Source: Buddleja alternifolia (Eukaryota; Streptophyta; Magnoliopsida; Lamiales; Scrophulariaceae). Taken from it: a stretch of 64,000 bases of DNA. The translations under genes were made by a program, and so were the position numbers. This document shows, piece after piece, positions 1-10,237 of this stretch. The notes under the pieces are model-generated. The model had not been told where the DNA came from and ran no database searches. It saw nothing but the letters and a program-made list of their open reading frames with translations. How positions within the stretch are numbered: position 1 is the stretch's first letter; each line of letters opens with the position of its first letter. The stretch covers positions 19,954,569 through 20,018,568 of the forward strand of contig CM033395.1 of NCBI GenBank assembly GCA_019426215.1, written 5' to 3'.

Positions 1-117
1 GCAAGCAAAGAAACCTGCTAAATGACACTCTTCACTTCCTAACACTTGCTGGTCATTGCTTTTCCTTAGTAGATTACACGTTTTGCCTTAGGAAAGGTTA
101 TCATCATTCTTTTCATT

Positions 118-126
118 CTATAAATA
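118..126 (+). promoter_or_regulatory. TATA box in LTR A
   Basis: CTATAAATA lies inside the LTR, where the U3 promoter of an LTR retrotransposon is expected. The right-hand LTR copy lacks this segment, so that copy has no matching promoter. Confidence 0.5.
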
Positions 127-860
127 GACAATTGGGCAGAGGAGTAAAGCACACCTTTGAAAAAACATACACACACATATACATCACTAGTCAACCTTTA
201 TATCCTTGTCTTTTTCTAAAATTCTTTTGAAAGAGGTAAAAATAGTATATTTAAATTATTATCTTTACTTTTTTGTACTAAAGATTTTAAATATTTGGGT
301 GGTTGTTTTAGACGTTAGAAAATTCGGAAATTATAGAGTGGTAGCCGACAACACAACCCCATCACCAAAAGAAAACTCCAAAATAGCTTTGTCATCACCT
401 AAACTCTTTAAAACCACGTATAATTAGAATGGTCGGATGTACTCGCGATTCAAGGATCGAGAAAGGGCACTTGGAGGATTTAAATTTTTTAGGCTTATAG
501 TATTTTATTATTTCTTGAATTATATTAGATTAATTTGGTGAAATAATAGGATATGTTTTATCTTTTAACAAGTGATCTTTTAAGGAGCAAGTCAAGCTTA
601 AGTCAAGATTTGCCAGTCAAAGAGTACAGTGAGTGTCAACCAAATTATATTAGTATTTGTTAAAATTGGATATATGTTATATAAAATTCTTATTAAATTT
701 TAAACCCTTTTAAAATGTAAAATTTTATTTATGGTCTTTCGACAGATCCAATCGAAACCTTTTATATCAATTCATTCAAAATTACCATGTGAAAGTTTAT
801 TATAGTTTTGTAAAAATTACTATTTCCTTTAAGGAAAGAAAATATCCTTTTCTAGAAGTG

Positions 861-877
861 TATATATATATATATAT
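861..877. repeat. (TA)n microsatellite in LTR A
   Basis: About eight TA units. The right LTR copy has a shorter TA run near 3065-3074, so this is a length-variable site inside the LTR. Confidence 0.8.
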
Positions 878-1800
878 TGGAAATAATTATTTATCATCTG
901 TATGGTTCAACCGATGACTCTGACTTGGAATTCTTAAATTATTTCTCGGGCCTTGACCTAGACGGTGCATGAGTTCGCTTGGCTAATACCGGATTACCGG
1001 GTATAGACCACTACGCCTGGGATCATTATTGGTATCCTTTCACGGGCAGGCTAGAGTTTGTCTGTAACCGTGATTGGTGCCACCACGTACCTAGGCATAA
1101 CACAATTTATTATTTCGTAGGGTAGCTCCCTGCAACCGAAGGATAAGGTAGTATATATACTCAATGAAGATAAAAGGAGGTGGTCATCTCAAAAATTCGG
1201 CATCTGCCATTTTGCATCATCATTATCTAAATAAATTCTCACGAATTTAATTCTTTATATTTGTTATATATTATTATAAGAATAATATTATGTTGTTAAG
1301 ATTATTTGATCAAGCCTTACATTCTCACGAATTTAATTCCTTGTAATTGTTATCGTAAGGATAATGTTATTTTTGTCAAAATGGATTTATCAAACGTTAA
1401 CTCTTTAAAATTTCTTATGCATACACCTATTGACCTCACTAAGTTTTTCATAAGTATTTAAACGTTTTTTTTTCTCCAGATGAAGATCCTACGAATCATG
1501 AGGATGAGGGTAGTTATTTAGAAGGACAAGAATAGTTCAAATGCGTAAAGGGGGACCGAATTATTTAAATAAAGTTTTAATCATGATGCGTAGCTAGAAA
1601 GTATCATGATAGTTTTGTATAATTCCTATTTTGGGACTCCCGTATTTGGTGAAATTTGTAACATTTTGGATATTATATTATGATTAATTTTGGGTTTGTC
1701 AAAGAAGGTTTTCTGTTTGTTCAAGAGGAATAATTTTTTTTCTCGTCACACTTCAGATATGCGGTCATGGATAATCTGTACATTCGGGGTATAACAAGTG

Positions 1801-1811
1801 TGGTATCAGAG
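1801..1811 (+). other. Primer-binding site of Gypsy element A (initiator tRNA-Met type)
   Basis: TGGTATCAGAG lies 4 bp after the LTR end. This is the usual plant primer-binding site complementary to the 3' end of initiator tRNA-Met. The stretch 1812-2070 is an AT-rich untranslated leader with poly-A and poly-T runs, in which I see nothing else. Confidence 0.85.
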
Positions 1812-2070
1812 TTTAGGTTGATACCTGAGCTATGCTAGGATAGGATCCTTGGACAAATAGTAATGGTTAAGGAAAAAAAAAAGAAGAGTTTTTATATTTT
1901 TTTTTTATTAAAGTGGGAGACCCATTAAATTTTTTTTCATCATGATTAACGTAGTAGATTGTGGACGTTCAAATTTTAATTTTATTAATAGGGTATTTGT
2001 GATAATAGGTTATTTAATTAATAATTTAGTTAAGGATTAACCTTTATAATCTTGTGATCCATGTGACAGG

Positions 2071-2396
2071 ATGGCAGCAAACGGGAACGAACCGCCACTA
2101 AATAATGGTCTGAGTAACGGCTATCTAGTACCTCCTGGTCCAATAGTAGCGGGATGAACAAGTCATTTGGTATATTCCGCAACCAGAAGATCGTGGAACT
2201 GGAAATGTTCTGGATGACATAGTTCATGAGATTAGTAATGATCGAGATAGAATTTATGTTGCTAGACAGAGAGATAATGCTGATAACTTGATGGTAATCG
2301 AGCATCAAAGGAATCACTTGTTTGAACAACAAGCGGAAATAGACGGTTTAAGAGGGGAATTAGGACAATTAAGAACTAGATATGCGATATTTTGTA
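2071..2396 (+). pseudogene. gag: Gag N-terminal fragment of Gypsy element A
   Basis: The ATG at 2071 opens a frame (MAANGNEPPLNN...) that stops at 2155-2157. The following frame continues to 2396 with a hydrophilic, probably coiled-coil stretch (ending RGELGQLRTRY). This fits the non-conserved N-terminus of a Gypsy gag followed by one frameshift. The fragment then runs directly into LTR sequence at about 2397, so the rest of gag, all of pol and the start of the 3' LTR are missing. The assignment rests on position after the LTR, primer site and leader. No zinc knuckle or pol motif is present. Confidence 0.6.
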
Positions 2397-4047
2397 TCAT
2401 ATACATCACTAGTCAACCTTTGTATCCTTGTCTTATTCTAAAATTCTTTTGAAAGAGGTAACAATAATATATTTAAATTATTATCTTTACTTTTTTTGTA
2501 CTAAAGATTTTAAATATTTGGGTGGTTGTTTTAGACGTTAGAAAATTCCAAAACACAACCCTATCACCAAAAGAAAACTTCAAAATAGCCTTGTCATCAC
2601 CTTTTCCTCTTTAAAACCACGTATAATTAGAATGGTCGGATGTACTCGCGATTCAAGGATCGAGAAAGGGCACTTGGAGGATTTAAATTTTTTAGGCTTA
2701 TAGTATTTTATTATTTCTTAAATTATATTAGATTAATTTGGTGAAATAATAGGATATATTTTTATCTTTTAACAGGTGATCTTTTAAGGAGCAAGTCAAG
2801 CTTAAAGTCAAGTTTGCCAGTCAAAGAGTACAGTGAGTGTCAACAAAAATTATATTAGTATTTACAAAACCTGGAGATATATGTTATATAAAATTCTTAT
2901 TAAATTCTAAACCCTTTTAAAATTTTAAATTTTATTTATGGTCTTTCGAAAAATCCAATCGAAATCTTTTATTTCAATTCTTTCAAAATTACCATGTGAA
3001 AGTTTAATATAGTTTTGTAAAAATTATTATTTCCTTTAAGGAAAGAAAATACCCTTTATGGAAGTATATATATATTGGAAATAATTATTTATCATCTGCA
3101 TGGTTCAACCGATGACTCTGACTCTGAATTCTTCAACCGATGACTCTGACTCTGAATTCTTCAACCGATGACTCTGACTCTGAATTCTTAAATTATTTCT
3201 CGGGCCCTGACCTAGACAGTGCATGAGTTCGCCTGGGTAATATCGGATTACCAGGTATAGACCACTATGTCTGGGATCATTATTGGTATCCTTTCACGGG
3301 CAGGCTGGAGTTTGTCTGTAACCGTGATTGGTGCCGTCATGTACCTAGGCATGGCACAGTTTATTATTTTGCGGGATAGCTCCGTTCCCTGCAATCGAAG
3401 GATAAGGTAGTATATATACTCAATGAAGATATAAGGAGGTGGTCATCTCAAAAATTCGGCGTCTGCCGTCTTGCACCATCATTATCTAAATAAATTCTCA
3501 TGAATTTAATTCCTTATATTTGTTATATACTATCATAAGAATAATATTATGTTGTTATTTGATCAAGCCTTACATTCTCACGAATTTAATTCCTTATAAT
3601 TGTTATCGTTAGGATAATGTTATTTTTGTCAAAATGGATTTATCAAACATTAAGTCTTTAAAATTTCTTAAGCGTACACCTATTGACCTTACTAAGTTTT
3701 TCTTATGTATTTAAATGTTTTTTTTTCCAGATGAAGATCCTACAAATCATGAGGATGAGGGTAGTTATTTAGAAGGACAAAAATAGTTCAAATGCGTAAA
3801 GGGGGACTGAATTATTTAAATAAAGGTTTAATCACGATGTGTAGCTACAAAGTATCGTGATAGTTTTGTATAACTCCTATTTTGGGACTCCCGTATTTGG
3901 TGAACTCTGTAACATTTTGGATATTATATTACGATTAATTTTGGGTTCGTCAAAGAAAGTCTTCTGTTTGTTCAAGAAGAATAGTTTTTTTTCCCGTCAC
4001 ACTTCAGATATGCGGTCATGGATAATCCGTAACATTCGGGGCGTGAC
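2397..4047 (+). repeat. LTR of Gypsy element A, right copy, 5'-truncated
   Basis: It is collinear with about 178-1796 and ends in the same GC-rich terminus (ACATTCGGGG...). It lacks the first ~177 bp of the left copy and is joined directly to gag at about 2397, which implies an internal deletion. It has gained a 28-bp triplication at 3106-3189. The exact 3' end is uncertain by 2 bp. An ORF at 3857-4126 runs across the LTR end and is not a gene. Confidence 0.8.
3106..3189 (+). repeat. Three tandem copies of a 28-bp unit
   Basis: Units at 3106-3133, 3134-3161 and 3162-3189 are identical and begin CAACCGATGACTCTGACTCT. The left LTR copy has a single unit near 907, so the expansion occurred in this LTR only. 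Confidence 0.95.
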
Positions 4048-4162
4048 CATGGCTCTAAATCATAAATACAACATCATGTTCATCATGCTTCAAAAACACG
4101 AAAAATACATAAAATCACGTATTTGACTAAATACGAAAATCAGAGATTGGCTCTGATACCAT
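4048..4162 (-). mobile_element. Internal stub of minus-strand Copia element D, with primer-binding site
   Basis: Read on the minus strand, TGGTATCAGAGCCA (4161-4148) immediately follows the LTR at 4163-5812. It is the initiator tRNA-Met primer site of a Copia element pointing left. About 100 bp of leader follow before the sequence meets the end of LTR A at 4047. Either Gypsy A inserted here or a deletion joined the two elements. Confidence 0.7.
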
Positions 4163-4391
4163 TGTTAGGTTTTACATATAAAATGCAGCGGAAAAAATCA
4201 ATCCTATGGTGGTTCATCTTCGATTTCATGTATTAAAGTCATGTTAAAGAAAGTGTAACTTTACTCGTGTTATTGAAAATTCTGAATGAGCTTTTAATCC
4301 CTTTTCCATGTGGCGAAACAGCCAATGCCTCTAAATCACCACGCCGGAATTCAGAGCAAAAAATCCTTCTTTTCCTTCCCCTATGGACGGC

Positions 4392-4432
<41 letters not shown>

Positions 4433-5812
4433 GGAATTCAATGACTTGGAGAGAAAGACAATTATGAAGCTAGGGTTAATTATTCCACTAAATAGTATTT
4501 ATACTACACAAGGAAATAATTAAGACTAAATTGCTAAGGCCTAGGCGTCCATAATGGACGCCCGCTTGGGTGTTTTTAAGCCCTCGGGTTTTGTCCATGT
4601 ACATGGTTTTAGTTTAATTAATTATTTAATTAAAATTATTTATCCAAAAAATAAATTATTAAGTAAATAATTAATCCAAGTTAATTCTATAATTAATTTC
4701 ATAGAGAAATTGATTAACACATTAACTTAATTAATTAATAAGATCATCGAATGATTTAATTAATTAATTAATTGCGATATCAAATACCGAAAAATCTCTC
4801 AAGTCTTATTCCATAATTTTTCCTTTGCAATTCCTTTAAGCGCAACTTTTTAGGTTTGTCTCAAAAGACAATTGGGAGGAAGCCAAAAGGATGTGGGTAA
4901 CACCTAGCCAGTTTCGTGGCCCACATCGTATCCCAATTGACAACGAATGAATAGAATCATTACAAACCTTTCACGCTGTGAATACCGTATGATTATAAAC
5001 CCTTTATTCTTATATCCCAGTCAAGTGAGAGTCATGGTTTAGTCAAATTCACAGGACTTGACCATATGCTTAGCTCATAATGAATCGAGGTCACTGAGTA
5101 TACTCTTAAGTCCAACATGAGTATCTCTAATGCTTTGGCTAAAAGGCTTTGACCTCACCCATTTGTTACGACATAGGATATTCAGCTCATTCACTTATGA
5201 GAGAATAAATTCCATTTCCTAATCAGTTAAGATTGCTACTTTCCCATCAAGCCATACTTCGAGGTCGACCCCACCAACGGGTGAATTGGACCTAACTACT
5301 CTAATGACAGACTTGATGTCACAAACACATCTTCAACGTGATTACTCAGGTCTAAGGTTCACGCGTACCTATCACAACTTATCAGTTTTGTCATTGACTG
5401 TCATTGAGTGACAACACATGTGACATAACTGATGCAAGCCGTGTTCGGACTCATCAGTCTAACTGATGTGTCTATGACATAAGTTCCCACTAACGTACTC
5501 TTAGTGTTCGACTGGCACTTCTCTGTCAAAAATTATATCATACAAGTTTCTATCCAGTAATGATGTCTAGTCAATACTCTCTTCGACTTGTGAACCAATT
5601 TAGATACTAAGGATCAAACACTTGTAGTGCCATTCTCCTAACCTAATAGGGAGTAGAAGGTTCGCTTTATTATCAAGGACTATACGTTATTTATGAAACT
5701 TTACAAATGCCTATAAGAAACAACATGAAATGCCTTTTTATTAATATAAGAATGTTTAGTTACAATTCAATGCCCTATGATTCTATCCCCTATAGCATTT
5801 GAGGGCATAACA
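4163..5812 (-). repeat. LTR of Copia element D (about 1.65 kb)
   Basis: On the minus strand it runs from TGTTATGCCC at 5812 to CCTAACA at 4163, so it has TG...CA ends and is followed by a tRNA-Met primer site. It is a 5' LTR of a leftward element. The segment around 4850-5520 resembles 14240-14890 and, in reverse complement, about 62900-63620, so these three LTRs (D, E, F) form one diverged family. It contains an (AG)n run and AT-rich stretches around 4600-4790. Confidence 0.8.
4393..4429. repeat. (AG)n microsatellite in LTR D
   Basis: About 18 AG units. The 66-residue ORF across it (4267-4467) encodes an Arg-Glu run and is a by-product of the repeat. Confidence 0.95.
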
Positions 5813-5869
5813 CTAGCACACATGACCAGTCCATTTGCTGTTTAATACACATGAGGATTTCTCGTGTCA
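5813..5869 (+). repeat. 3' tail of the 5' LTR of the Athila-like element
   Basis: These 57 bp match 56912-56966, the end of the same element's 3' LTR (shared core GACCAGTCCA.TTGCTG), and end in GTGTCA before a primer-binding site. The rest of the 5' LTR is cut off by Copia LTR D at 5812. Confidence 0.8.
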
Positions 5870-5875
5870 AGTTTT

Positions 5876-5893
5876 TGGCGCCGTTGCCGGGGA
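5876..5893 (+). other. Primer-binding site of the Athila-like element
   Basis: TGGCGCCGTTGCCGGGGA is the characteristic primer site of plant Athila/Tat-type Gypsy elements, usually assigned to tRNA-Asp in Athila. It lies 6 bp after the LTR end. A T-rich leader fills 5894-6038. Confidence 0.8.
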
Positions 5894-6038
5894 CTTGTTT
5901 TATTTTATTTTAGGTTTTTATTGCAATTTTTAGCTTTGTTTTCTTTTATCTTTTATTATTTTTATTTCTATTTTTATTTTCTAGCTTAAATTTCTGTTGG
6001 TTTGCTTCTTTGTTTTGAGTAGGTTGATCTTTTGGTGA

Positions 6039-7242
6039 ATGACCCGAGCCTCAGGAGAGGCTTTAAAGGAATTAGATCCCGAGATCGAGGGTACATTTCG
6101 TGCAAACCAAAGAAATCGAGCTATGGCTGGTAATTTCCCTGATATGAATCTCCTAGAGAACAGTGAATGGTTGCAAAATCTGTTTCAAGCTACGCAACCG
6201 GCACCTCCAGCATCACCTCCATCGGTTTGTGGTAATCAGTCGCCCGTGGGCATACTACGCCAGGACCAGTAATTCTCCCGAATTTTGCTACACCGAACTT
6301 CGACATTCCTTCTCACATGTTTAGCATGGTTCAGGCTGAACCATTTTATGGTGACCCGAGTGACTCACCTCATGATTATCTGGAGCACTTAGAGAATGAC
6401 TTACCATGAAATTCCACCCACGAGATCTTGATGCCATTCGCCTCAGATTATTCCATTTTTCTCTGAAGGATAAGGGGACCCTCTGGTATAAGCCATTACC
6501 CCCACAATCAATTGAAACGTGGGGTGATCTAGTCGAGGAGTTTCTTAACAAGTTCTTTCCTCCATCAAGGATTAATGAGATAAGAAATGAGATTAAAGGA
6601 TTTAAGTAAAAAAGGGATGAGTCGTTGGCTTCAGCATGGGCAAGATACAAAAGTCGACTTCGAAAGTGTCCCGATCACAACTACACACTGGATGAATGAG
6701 TACAGCACTTCTACAATGGAGCCCAATCTCGGATTCGACACCGACTCAATGCAGGAGCTAGTGTTGATCTTTTAGGCCTTGATAGCAAATCAGTGTGGGA
6801 CAAGGTCGAGCAAGTGGCACAAAAGGATGAACTTTACCTTGAAGATGATGATAAGATCCTTCCACCTGCCCAGAGGATTGCCAGTGTTCAAGAGGTAGAA
6901 GAAGAGGTAGAGGTAGAGCCAGCAATTGGCGATGTGAATTACGTTGAAAATTCAAATAGACCTCGAGTAAGCTTCCATATACCCGAGAACTTTTTGAAAA
7001 GGCCAAACCCAGCACACAATGCATAACAGGGCATCTACCAAGCACCAATGCCTCCATTCAACAATACTCAAGCTCAAAGGCCTGTAAATTTTAAACCACA
7101 AGGTCAAGTTCAGAGACCTCCTACTGTCGAAGAAAGATTAGATGCTCCGAAAATTATTTTGGAGTACACTGGGAAAGTTTGCAAGGCTAAAGGAAACAAG
7201 AGGCCTCTCCCTAATCTGACTAGTGGCGAGGGATCGAGTTAG
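6039..7242 (+). pseudogene. gag: Athila-like gag, broken
   Basis: Translation starts at ATG 6039 (MTRASGEALKELDPEIEG). A stop at 6270-6272 and a frameshift before 6406 break the N-terminal part. From 6406 one frame carries a typical Athila gag core: an LRLFHFSLKDKGTLWY-type helix, then FFPPSRINEIRNEI, a Trp-Ala-Arg-Tyr segment, and FYNG near 6712. Stops interrupt it at 6607-6609 (TAA), 6697-6699 (TGA), 7024-7026 (TAA) and 7240-7242 (TAG). Gag would form the virus-like particle in the cytoplasm. No zinc knuckle, protease, reverse transcriptase or integrase follows. The same frame runs straight into a 3'-terminal ORF, so pol has been lost. Confidence 0.75.
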
Positions 7243-7584
7243 CAGCCACAGGGGTCAGTTCCACCACAGTCCGCCTTAGACACAACTTTGACACACGAGA
7301 TGACTCAGATCTGGCTAGGCAAGCCAGTGATGATGGCTAATATGCAGATGCTGGCCCAGTACCAGAAGCAGTTGATGATTGCGTCAGATATCTCTGCCAG
7401 GAGACCCCTATATGACTATCCTGTTCTTGATTTTTTTCCCCTCCCGACCTCGCCTGCTGACGAGCCAATGATTGTTTTGGCTTATCTAGATGAGGGTGCC
7501 GAGGAGGCGGATGGAGCTGATGATGATGCAGATGATAATGCTGGAGCTGATGCTGCAGAGGGTGACTATTTGGATGAGTCGTGA
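7243..7584 (+). pseudogene. 3'-terminal acidic ORF of the Athila-like element
   Basis: This ORF is in the same frame as the gag core from 6406, separated only by the TAG at 7240. The readable part from 7288 (98 residues) has a Gln/Met-rich start and a very acidic C-terminus ending GDYLDES. Ala/Asp-rich tails of this kind occur in the last ORF of Athila elements, after pol. Its position directly after gag indicates an in-frame pol deletion. I do not assign a function. The minus-strand ORF at 7337-7615 is its mirror. Confidence 0.55.
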
Positions 7585-8129
7585 TGATCTTTCTACTTAG
7601 GGTTTTTTTGGACATTTCCTATTTTTGCTTTCGTTTTTGTTTTTAGTTGTTTTGTTCCGGATAGTTGCTTTTCTTTTCTGCTTTGCTGTTTGTTTGGGCG
7701 GGCGTGTACTAATCTGACTTATGTTATTATCTATCTGTATTGCCTTTCTTATGTTGTGTCTTAGCTTGTGCCTTTATGAGTTACATATATTAGCTGAGAT
7801 GAATGGAAAGAATGAGTAGGAGAGTTCAGATGATTGTTGAGCATTGACAAGATCGCCTCGATTTTAGGCTCAACTGACTACCCCTAGGTTTGCTTTTTAA
7901 GCATTTCGGTTCTGTAAGTACTTCTTTTACCCCTTTTCGCGGTCTGAGTTTAGATGTAACATGGAGGGCAATGTTAGGTTAAGTTTGGGGGTGTTAGGTA
8001 GTGCTTCGTTAAATTCATGTTCTGTGCTTATATCGAGAAAATTGAGCATTAAATTTTTTTTAGCCACCAATTAATGCAATGAAATGGATTAACTCGAGTA
8101 CAATGGCATGATTTCTTGATTTGATTGGA
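7585..8129 (+). other. 3' untranslated part of the Athila-like element with first polypurine tract
   Basis: No ORF of note. TTAAGTTTGGGGG at 7979-7991 is the internal polypurine-like tract often seen downstream of the last ORF in Athila/Tat elements. A second related tract precedes the 3' LTR at 16107. An inverted repeat ATTCAATG...CATTGAAT at 8130-8150 lies at the junction with the Copia sequence. Confidence 0.6.
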
Positions 8130-8585
8130 ATTCAATGCATTTCATTGAATCCTCTAGAGCGAAAAACATAGTGGAAGAAATTTTAGGAATCCTAAAGTCG
8201 AATCACTTTAACCTGGTTTGATGATTTTCAAGAGTTTTCAAAATTTAAACGAAACTGATTACTTCATCGATTTTGTATTTTTGAATTCGTGTAACAGCAA
8301 CTCCTTGAGCTCCTGTCTCTAAAGATCCACACGAAATGAGCCTTCCAAAGATCTCCAAAAACCTTCCTCTTGACTATGGTGGATGGCTAGGGCAAGGAAT
8401 TTGGGATATGATCTCCTTCTCCTTTTGTTTTATGCAATTAGGCTTCCAATAGACCAATCTCTCTAATGCCCAATCTTCCTATTCCATAGGAAGTAGAGAG
8501 ATTGCACTGAAAACATTGACAAAATATTTTACACTACTTATAGATGCAGATAAGATTTAAATGAAAAATCAAAATATGTTGCTAA
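8130..8585 (-). repeat. Copia LTR E, first segment (left of LINE1)
   Basis: This stretch has no coding signal and loosely resembles the start of LTR D (compare the GCGAAAAACA region near 8158 with about 4188-4200). Together with 13839-15046 it forms one minus-strand LTR interrupted by LINE1. The left boundary is approximate. I found no primer site or target duplication here. Confidence 0.5.
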
Positions 8586-8652
8586 TTTTTTCTCTATCTA
8601 GAAAAAATGCTCTCTCCTCTCTCTAAACTTTTTTGAGTTTTCTAGTGAGTTC

Positions 8653-10237
8653 ATGGCGAATTCATCATCTACATGTGGTTTGTTTTCATCTTCTTCATCA
8701 ATTCATGCAAACTCTCCTTCCTTACAACGATTCTCGCCTTTTTGAAACTATTACTCGATGTGTTCCGTCTTTTGATCAAAGATTTAAGATTCCTGATTTC
8801 TTAAATTTGGTGAAAAGGGTTGATGGTTATGATGGTAAAGAAGAAGAATGTCGTGCAACTCCATCTCCGGATGTATCAAAATCGGCTCTTGCAATGGTTA
8901 CAAATCAATCTCCATTATCGGATCTACAAAACAATTCAAAATTTGCAGATATAGTTTCATCACCCATTTTAATTCGTCAAAAATTAAATGGAGTGCTATG
9001 GTGATATGGCGATATGGCGGGTGATTCTTCATCAATGGTGGTGGTGGTTATTTTCGTCCATACATGACAAGAAGAAGACTCCTTTGATTGAGGAGACATC
9101 AAATCTCACACAAAAGGAAGGAATCTTGGCAGATTTGGAAACTGAATTCCCTCCTACTCTTAGTCCAGATTCGGATCACATTTACATTGGCAATATTAAG
9201 GTGAACAAAAATGGTGAAGCTGGATTAAATAATTCATATTCAAAGTCTAGTCGAATTTCTCTCAAGTATATTCAGCCCGAAATTATCAATGGCAATGTCT
9301 TTGTTCGTCCATCATGGAAAGTTGCACAAGAGGGAAGGAAAAGATGGGAGCACACGGCTGTGGGTTACTTTCTTGGTAAGAAACTTCCATTCATGGGGGT
9401 TAAGAGCTATGCACATTCGGTTTGGAAAGGTCTTAAAGAGGTAAAAGCTACATTAATGGCTTCTATTTCTTTAAATTTGATTCGGATGCTTGTCTTGTGG
9501 ATACTATCGAGGGTGGTCCTTGGATTTAGTCGGGACAGCCATTATTTCTTGAACAATGGAGGAAAGGTATGTCTTTGGAGAAACGTAATCATAAGGAGGT
9601 TCCAATTTGGGTCAAATTCCGAAATGTGCCTACGGAGTATTGGATGGAGGAGGGTCTTAGTGTAGCGGCGAGTGCTGTTGTCCGTCCGCTATACTCAGAC
9701 GCTTTTACTTCATCAATGGAAAGGATTGACTATGCAAGAGTATGTGTTATGATAAGGGTTAATGCAAAACTACTCGATCATATCTTCATGTTTCTTCCTT
9801 CGGCAAATGGGGAATATAATGGAACATTTAAGGTGGAAGCCGAATATGAATGGAAGCCGGCTGTTTGTGGGAAGTGTAATTCTTTTGGCCATGTAGACCG
9901 AGATTGTCCATTAATGAAGAAGGTTGTCCAACGTCCAAAGCCGGTACATGTCTATGTACCAAAACATAATGTGGATAATTCTTGGTGTCAACAAGGGCGT
10001 TCTAAGAAGAAGGAGGTATCACGTGAGGATAAGGTGATTTCTAAACACTCAAATTCTCCTATCATGAAGAGTACGCTAACAAATTCTTCTTCTATGGAAA
10101 AGGATTAGGTGTATGATCATAATCCTTTTTCTATATTGGAGGAATTGAATATTGATGATAACGTTGAACGAGATATTGAACAAATGGAATCGTCACGGGG
10201 TCCTATGAATGCAGCCCCTATAGAGGTTATTAGATAA
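8653..10237 (+). pseudogene. LINE1 ORF1 (nucleic-acid-binding protein), frameshifted
   Basis: The start is ATG 8653 (MANSSSTCGLFSSS), shared by all three LINE copies. A small indel near 8740 shifts the frame, and further shifts occur near 9000 and 9560. A CCHC zinc knuckle, CGKCNSFGHVDRDC, is at 9866-9907. The region before it resembles the DUF4283-type N-terminal part of plant L1 ORF1 proteins (IPIWVKFRNVPTEYW motif). ORF1 proteins bind the element RNA and form the retrotransposition RNP. An in-frame TAG near 10106 and the TAA at 10235-10237 end it. Confidence 0.8.

Larger units (their letters stand above)
1..1796 (+). repeat. LTR of Gypsy element A, left copy
   Basis: From about position 178 this sequence is repeated at 2397-4047 with scattered substitutions and small indels. 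It ends in CA just before a TGGTATCAGAG primer-binding site, as a 5' LTR should. A TATA box lies at 118-126 and a (TA)n run at 861-877. The first ~177 bp have no counterpart in the right copy. The LTR start was not identified and may lie left of the window. Small ORFs inside it (for example 206-427) are not shared in form between the copies and are not genes. Confidence 0.8.

Noticed and set aside
206..427. 73-residue ORF in the left Gypsy A LTR
   Set aside because: It lies in the LTR, the matching segment of the right LTR copy has indels that break it, and it shows no motif.
3106..3189. CRISPR-like array
   Set aside because: The units are directly adjacent with no spacers, and the context is a plant LTR.
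4267..4467. 66-residue ORF with an Arg-Glu repeat
   Set aside because: It is produced by an (AG)n microsatellite inside Copia LTR D.
8434..8452. AATTAGGCTTCCAAT as the left target duplication of LINE1
   Set aside because: It resembles the sequence after the poly-A at 13837, but it is imperfect and would add about 135 bp that look like LTR rather than LINE. Left unresolved.
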